From NCBI GenBank assembly GCA_038380435.1, contig JAWZYU010000017.1:22009283-22073282 (forward strand): a DNA stretch of 64,000 nt, given 5' to 3'. Position 1 is the first letter of the stretch; each line of letters opens with the position of its first letter. Source of the stretch: Ryuthela nishihirai. Lineage: Eukaryota; Arthropoda; Arachnida; Araneae; Heptathelidae. The notes beneath the pieces were generated by a model. That model was given only the letters and a program-made list of their open reading frames with translations, had not been told where the DNA came from and made no database searches. Of this stretch, positions 59,801-64,000 are shown one piece after another. Made by a program: the position numbers and the translations under genes.

Positions 59801-60351
59801 TGCTGCTGGGACTTTTAAGAATCTATGGAGAGTGTGGAGAAATAGGCGTATACACCTAAAGACTAAAATTAGACTGTATAATAGTTTGGTTCTTTCTAGG
59901 GTTAGTTATGGTAGTGAAACTTGGACACTTTGTAAACAAGATAACAGGAAACTAGATGCTTTTGATTCCAGATGCTTACGCAGTATCTTGGGCATTAGGT
60001 GGTTCAACTTTGTAACTAATGATGAGATTAGGAAAAGGAGTTTGCAACCTCCTTTAAGCAGCATATTGTGCAGAGAGAGACTCCGTTGGTTTGGCCATGT
60101 TGCCCGTATGAATAATTATAGATTGGCGAATAGGGTTATGAACAGTGTGCCTAAAGGCCTCAGAAAGAAGGGGAGACCTAGGATGCGGTGGGCAGACAAT
60201 GTCAAACAGGACCTTGTTAGAATTGGTGTGCAGTGGCCAGATGCAGTAGATGTAGCTCAGGATAGACTTGCTTGGAGAACTAAATTGCACGGTCTGGTTG
60301 GACCTCCGTAGCCCATGGCTGCTTGAGGATGATGATGATGATGATGATGAA
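56830..60351 (+). mobile_element. Full-length RTE-type LINE with intact ORF
   Basis: The element has a 5' UTR of about 470 bp (from about 56830, the limit of similarity with copies D and H), one open ORF (57300-60311), a 16-bp 3' UTR and a (GAT)n tail at about 60328-60351. The short 3' UTR, single ORF with APE endonuclease and reverse transcriptase, and simple-repeat tail are typical of the RTE clade; the endonuclease resembles that captured in the ruminant CFDP2 gene. It lies in sense orientation in the DMTF1 intron between exons 6 and 7. No clear target duplication was identified. Confidence 0.93.
57300..60311 (+). CDS. RTE LINE polyprotein: APE endonuclease and reverse transcriptase
   Basis: A 1003-codon ORF from ATG 57300 to TAG 60309-60311 with no break. 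It would nick genomic DNA and copy its own RNA at the nick (target-primed reverse transcription). Endonuclease, about residues 47-285: GSWNVRTLHR, LQETRW with Glu79, CCYAPTED, LGDFNAKVG (Asp185, Asn187) and SDHYLV (Asp280-His281). Linker, about 290-500. Reverse transcriptase, about 500-830: FKKGDRSSCDNYRGISLLS, QCGFRSGRGCVDQIF, FVDFKKAFDSVD, SGVRQGCILSPFLFSLVIDY (about 703-722), LDYADDLALL with YADD at 748-751, and FNYLGSYVTD. The C-terminal region has a basic KKGRPRMRWADNVKQDL motif. Its length is usual for RTE proteins. All catalytic motifs I can check are present, so the protein may be functional. An upstream start is not excluded, but this ATG precedes the whole endonuclease. Confidence 0.95.
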   Translation: MASAFSSGGTGLCPMSAIRGLFDIVGIPSLNKHSFFKHPTNHFLSIGSWNVRTLHRAFSLDVLTQEFHRYNLDILGLQETRWTDKGQILKNNLKFLFSGRDDKKHHQGVGLLLSRHASDALLGYECINERFLTAKFQSSVKDLNVICCYAPTEDADEDEKDRFYEQLQDILNSVKKGDITLVLGDFNAKVGTDSDLWGGVIGPFGIGSCNGNGQRLLQVSKLNGFRITNTYYKHRDIHKYTWVSPDGLHKNMIDYILINSKWTSSVRNTRAYRGAEIGSDHYLVKSVLQLKLKKCCARVKKFTFNTEALKDPVIAKAYHDRLLSHYDSHGLLTTEVEEEWDHFKQAFLDTNSTLLGKKEQKRQNYLSDKALELISERKNCRNALNQYPTSPNRKHYRDLNKLVKDQLAADKNLWLDGLADKAEEAVRQHNSRELYQIVNVLCGRKRTGIQGLKDKQGKVIEGEDSVMARWAEHFSDVLNNVVCSTPIVCNDDRCIGGFNVGPITQSEVILAVSKLKLHKSPGVDEITTEMLRAGNVSVTTWMTEILNLFYDKGMVPKDFTRAIVIPIFKKGDRSSCDNYRGISLLSVPGKVLSMIVLNRIKNLVDRQLRDEQCGFRSGRGCVDQIFSLRQILEKCLEFQKPLVASFVDFKKAFDSVDRHNLWLIVRSYGIPDKLVNIMKALYNNTESCVRVGKACSNWFSITSGVRQGCILSPFLFSLVIDYVMRNSLQGKDFGLKWAGDTKISDLDYADDLALLANDVDEMNSFIQAVDESGSRVGLVINREKTKVMKIGQAGCDSVNLNGCSLEQVSQFNYLGSYVTDNGDVRHEINRRIGIAAGTFKNLWRVWRNRRIHLKTKIRLYNSLVLSRVSYGSETWTLCKQDNRKLDAFDSRCLRSILGIRWFNFVTNDEIRKRSLQPPLSSILCRERLRWFGHVARMNNYRLANRVMNSVPKGLRKKGRPRMRWADNVKQDLVRIGVQWPDAVDVAQDRLAWRTKLHGLVGPP

Positions 60352-60739
60352 GCCTAAGTAAAAGCAGTGTCATAAAAAATAATTTTGCTTTAAAAACTAG
60401 ATAATTAAGAAATGAAAAATATATCATAAAAGTGATAAAGAACTATGAAAACAAAAATTAGAAAAAAAAAGTTTCAAAGCATTTCAAGTTTAATCAATGC
60501 ACTGAATTTGAGAACTAGTCACTTTATTATGAAGCTGCATAACTGCTGTGGAAAAGTTTAATTCTAAAATTCTATCATAGATTTAAATGTTATTTTTGAT
60601 ATTTAATTAGAAACAGTTGAAAAAAATTCAGATTTCTATTCAAAAAAAAATTTTTTTTCACAACCTTATACTACAGTAGTGAAACTTCGCTCTCCAATCA
60701 CTAGAATGGGATAGATAAAAGTGATTCTTTGGGTTGTGA
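60352..60739. other. AT-rich spacer
   Basis: Nothing recognised. Confidence 0.4.
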
Positions 60740-61325
60740 CATGGTATGAGTTAAAGAAATTATGTTTATTAAGAGAAGAAGTTCTGGCAATATCAAACAG
60801 CCACCTAATTGCAGGCATGGGGAAAAGACTCTTCTCCTCTACTATTAAAGGCTGAAGCCATCTAAGCTGGTAGGACTTGCTCCAATGTAGGTTTGATGAT
60901 GCCCTTAATAGCAAGTTTTCATGTACCTGTGATGGCCTCTGATCAGTATTATCCACCAGCTGATAAAACGTAATCCATGAATATATTCACTTTAGGCTGT
61001 TAACCCCATAAACAGAAAATACAGTGGCAGATATTTCCTCAACAGAAGCCCACCAGTGCAGCAAATTCAGGATCCATAATTAAGCTCAGAGCCATTATTC
61101 CATTCAGGTTGGTATATATGGTCAGCACCAGGATCCTGTATGGTTGACTACTCTTCAGCAGGTAGAAAAAAAAAAAGTAGCCACGGTAGCCCAGATCCAA
61201 TAGCCCACATTGATCTGGCAGCCCTTCCCTTCTGTCCCCTTCCACAAGAGAGTATCTCTTTTTGAAAGGTACTAATGGTCTTCACTACAAGAAGGTAAGG
61301 TCAAACTTTAGGTGTTCTGTAATGG
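60740..61325 (-). mobile_element. Antisense RTE 5' UTR fragment (copy H)
   Basis: It matches the 5' UTR and ORF start of the RTE on the minus strand ('caatatcaaacagccacct' near 60787, 'aagcccaccagtgcagcaaa' near 61046, 'agaaggtaaggtcaaa' near 61291). It therefore faces the intact element beside it. It contains no endonuclease or reverse transcriptase. Such 5'-only pieces are unusual for LINEs, which normally lose the 5' end. Confidence 0.88.
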
Positions 61326-62109
61326 TAGCTAAGACCTACATTATATAGTATTCTGAAGTAAAATTTTTCCATACATGTATGATTTGTTAATTTTGAAACA
61401 CAGTCTGAAAAGTCAGTTAAAAGGTTTTTAAATTGGTATAATTATACATATTTCTTTATTTAAAAATTCTGCAATTTAATATTTAATCAGTTGACTTTTA
61501 TATTTTATTCAAAATAAAATTCAAAGGATTTAATGAATTTTAAAAGTTTCAAAAGAATATGTAACAAATTACTGACTGGAGGTGTTTAGAAAATTATCTA
61601 AAGTTGATTGCTTCACGCATATTTCTCTTTTAGCAATTCAGCATAAAGTAATAAAGCATTTAATACTCCACACTTTACACAACAATATCTTTCAAAATTA
61701 GGATAATTCTCACTCAAATTTTGAATTGCATTTTGTATTATCTTCATAAAAATTTGTTTGTGTTGTATGTTAAATTTGTGTTGTGTTTCTGTAGTATGGT
61801 GCATTTTTTTTTGTTTTAAATAGAATTAATGGATATCTTCTCAACTATACTGACAATAATAAATTAATAAAAAAGAAAATGAAATAAATTACTATAAAAA
61901 AAGAACAATGCTATATCAAAACAAGGTTAATTGAGGTAGTGCTGAATGAGGTTTGCATGTACTTTTTAAAAATGTATGTTTTTGTTTTTAAGTAGAGAAT
62001 TTTTCCTGCAGCACTTTAAGAATATAGTTTTTTTTCCTAGTGGGTCTTCACTAAATTTGAGTTTGATGACCCTCTTTTTAAAGTCAGCAATTCAGTAAAA
62101 ATGTTGCAG
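61326..62109. other. Intron DNA, unassigned
   Basis: AT-rich. A 63-codon minus-strand frame near 61613-61804 has no recognised motif. Confidence 0.35.
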
Positions 62110-62460
62110 TTTGTTATTCTCAGGGTGTGTGCTTACAGCATAACAATGCCACCCTCACACTGCACATTCTACAGTGGAACAGATATAGGAGATAAAGTTT
62201 AAGGTGTTACCTCAATCCCTCATGTTCACCAGATTTAACCCAAATAATTTCCACCTTTTTTATCCACTGAAAGATGTACTAAGATGATGTCACTTCTCAT
62301 CAGGTGAAGAGGTCAAAATAGTGGTGCACAAGTGGCTCCACCAACAGTCACAAAACCTTTTCTCTCAGGATATCCAGTCATTAGTTCATCATTAGAGAAA
62401 GTATATCAAACATAATGGAGACTACATTGAAGACTGTCATATATTTTCCTTTTTGAGTAA
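62110..62460 (+). mobile_element. mariner transposase relic
   Basis: With several breaks it reads a mariner C-terminus: HNNATLTLHI, NPSCSPDLTQ, then EVKIVVHKWLHQQSQNLF, DIQSLVHH and NGDYIED. The SPDL stretch corresponds to the third aspartate motif and GDYIE to the usual end. No terminal repeats were found. Confidence 0.7.
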
Positions 62461-62662
62461 AACATCTTTTATTTAGCTTTTGTGGCTTTCATTTAGATAA
62501 CCTTTGTTTATATGTTTAGAAATGCTTTTCCTCACATTTGTATTGGCTCTGAGTAAGTTTCTTAATCTTAGCATACCATCATACAGTGCCTTTATTTGTA
62601 TAATTCTTCTGGTAATTTTGGAGTGATTGCTAGCCACAAGTATGTGCATGCATTCTAATGTA

Positions 62663-63655
62663 CACATACTGGCCAATGAATTAGAAACCTTTATGCAGAG
62701 GTATGTAAATATCACTTGTGCAGCCTATATGCAAAATATGTGGTCATGTGCATCACCCACATTGCTTGTCTAAGAGGGGTAAATGTGGTACAACGACAAT
62801 CTGTCAAGAATGAGATCTCTGTCATCTGAGAAGGCTTGTACAGAGAAACAGGACTTTCTGTGTGCAGCAATTGACCAAAGCATTCAATGAAGGTTGTTCC
62901 TGACCCATATCTCAGCGAACTATGCACAGGGAATTGAAGAGGATCAGTATTAGCAGTCGCATGCCTGTAAAGGAACCACTGATTTCTGCAAAGAACTGGA
63001 AAGTTTCTCTACATTGGTATCAGGAATACCATGACTGGACACTGGAAGACTGGAAAAAAGTCATGTTCTGACGAGTTGCGGTACACCTTGTTCTGTACCA
63101 ATGGTAGGCAGATAGGCAGACCCCATGAAGCATTGGACCCAGCTTGCCTTGTAAACACAACTGGTTCAAGGTTCTTGAGGTGGTGTCATGGTGTGGGGCA
63201 TGTTCTGTTGGTATGGAACGAGTCCCCTGATATTGCTGGAAAGTCAGGTGTCCTCCAAGGATTATCTGAACATTGTTGCTGATCAAGTCCATCCTGCAAT
63301 GTTGACTTTTTATCCAGTAGATGATGGCTGTTTCATGGACGACAATGCTACTGTCCATTGTCCAAGATGTGTTCAGCAGTGGTTCCGTGAGCATGACAGC
63401 GACTTCCACCATCTTCCCTGGCCACCACAAAATCCTGATCTGAACCCCATTGAGAATTTATGGGACATGTTAGAAAAACAGATCTGGGAGCAAAGTCCTT
63501 TCTGTCAAATCTGAGCTAGTTAAAGGACTGTCAGGTGAATGCTGTATGCTGGAGATGTAAAGGCACTTCAACACCTTGTGGAATCTATGTAATTCAGGCT
63601 AAGGAGATCCAACTCGATATTGAATAAATATTTCTAATTCAGTGGTCAGTGTGTG
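62663..63655 (+). mobile_element. Tc1-like transposon, deleted, with both ends
   Basis: Termini cacatactggccaatgaatt and the inverse of cacacactgaccactgaatt are flanked by TA at 62661-62662 and 63656-63657; length 993 bp. The plus strand reads a broken transposase. N-terminal helix-turn-helix traces lie near 62830-62960, and the open C-terminal part (to 63514) contains DDGCFMDDNATVHCPRCVQQ and LPWPPQNPDLNPIENLWDML, the second aspartate and catalytic glutamate of the DD34E type. A frameshift near 63180-63280 and the lost N-terminus make it inactive. Confidence 0.93.
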
Positions 63656-63737
63656 TATTATTAATATGATGTAATTGTAAGGTGTAATGATTTTATTTTC
63701 TTCATTAACTCTTTATTACTTCTTTATGCTTATTTAG

Positions 63738-63820
63738 TGTACGTTCACCACAATGGTTACGTGGAAAATGGTGGAGTCTGAAAAGACATGTACCAAATTC
63801 TAACATTGTTTCCTTTCAGG
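63738..63820 (+). CDS. DMTF1: DMTF1 exon, end of Myb repeat 3
   Basis: An 83-nt exon between 'tgcttatttag' and 'gtaaat'. The first base completes serine. It reads VRSPQWLRGKWWSLKRHVPN and then SNIVSFQ, the third helix of Myb repeat 3 with the KWW motif. It ends one base into a codon, so the coding sequence continues beyond the window, where the family has a long, poorly conserved C-terminal activation region. Confidence 0.96.
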
Positions 63821-64000
63821 GTAAATAATTTGTCTTTATTTGAATAATCTAAAATTCTTCTTTTAGTGAGTGTCTTTATTATTTATGTAATAATATTTTT
63901 CTGTATACAGAATGGGACAATAATTTAAATGATCATGATAGATATATCCACTAAATTATATAATATATTTATCTGTGCAGTTCAAAGGATTTATCATATG

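Noticed and set aside
7704..63820. DMTF1 exons as a processed pseudogene
   Set aside because: The exons are separated by introns with consensus splice sites and the joined frame is open, so it is not retrocopied.

Overview
The window looks like AT-rich nuclear DNA from an invertebrate animal. A single host gene with GT-AG introns is spread through a dense pile of LINE, SINE, LTR, Penelope-like and DNA transposon copies. There is no operon structure, no CRISPR array and no bacterial-type gene. The mix of RTE LINEs, a PHD-finger LINE, Tc1/mariner, Tigger, hAT, piggyBac and Penelope-like elements would suit an arthropod or mollusc, but I cannot name the species from sequence alone.

Host gene. 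Seven + strand exons (7704-7803, 7904-7980, 27069-27259, 31404-31513, 45831-46059, 51663-51731, 63738-63820) splice in one open frame of 286 codons. The product is the triple-Myb DNA-binding core of DMTF1 (cyclin D-binding Myb-like transcription factor 1). The 5' exons lie upstream or were not recognised. The 3' part lies beyond the window. Everything from 7.7 kb onward between exons is intron, up to 19 kb long.

Layout. 1-7.1 kb: a decayed RTE LINE (+) with an antisense RTE fragment nested in it, an RTE tail carrying an expanded (ATC)n tract, a GC-richer LTR-like block, another RTE fragment and SINE modules. 7.7-8.0 kb: DMTF1 exons. 8.4-18.4 kb: a deleted mariner, then an LTR retrotransposon (- strand) whose interior is split by a piggyBac-type element and whose upstream LTR is split by a SINE and a Tc1 element. 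18.4-21.6 kb: low-complexity DNA with a 103-bp-arm palindrome. 21.6-25.7 kb: an RTE copy with a 5' inversion, itself split by a 1.26-kb hAT element. 27.1 kb: exon 3. 28-31 kb: a modular SINE and a complete-ended Tc1. 31.4 kb: exon 4. 31.5-45.2 kb: a long antisense RTE with a SINE in it, a mariner, a PHD-finger LINE with an RTE nested in its reverse transcriptase, a second RTE carrying the same SINE at the same site, and a Penelope-like fragment with a hammerhead-like fold. 45.8 kb: exon 5. 46.8-49.2 kb: a second piggyBac-type copy in inverted orientation. 51.7 kb: exon 6. 52.6-56.6 kb: Penelope-like, Tigger, SINE and RTE remnants. 56.8-60.35 kb: a full-length RTE with an intact 1003-codon ORF. 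60.7-63.7 kb: RTE 5' remnant, mariner remnant and a Tc1. 63.7 kb: exon 7.

The intact RTE is the only element here that looks able to supply reverse transcriptase and endonuclease. Other RTE copies share its 3' end, including a subfamily with shared nonsense codons. The hunt found no novel protein system. The most interesting items are the DMTF1 locus, the intact RTE, nonsense-bearing RTE sisters that share a SINE, the piggyBac pair that forms an empty/filled SINE site, hammerhead-like folds in two Penelope-like remnants, and a recurring signature of short snap-back palindromes.
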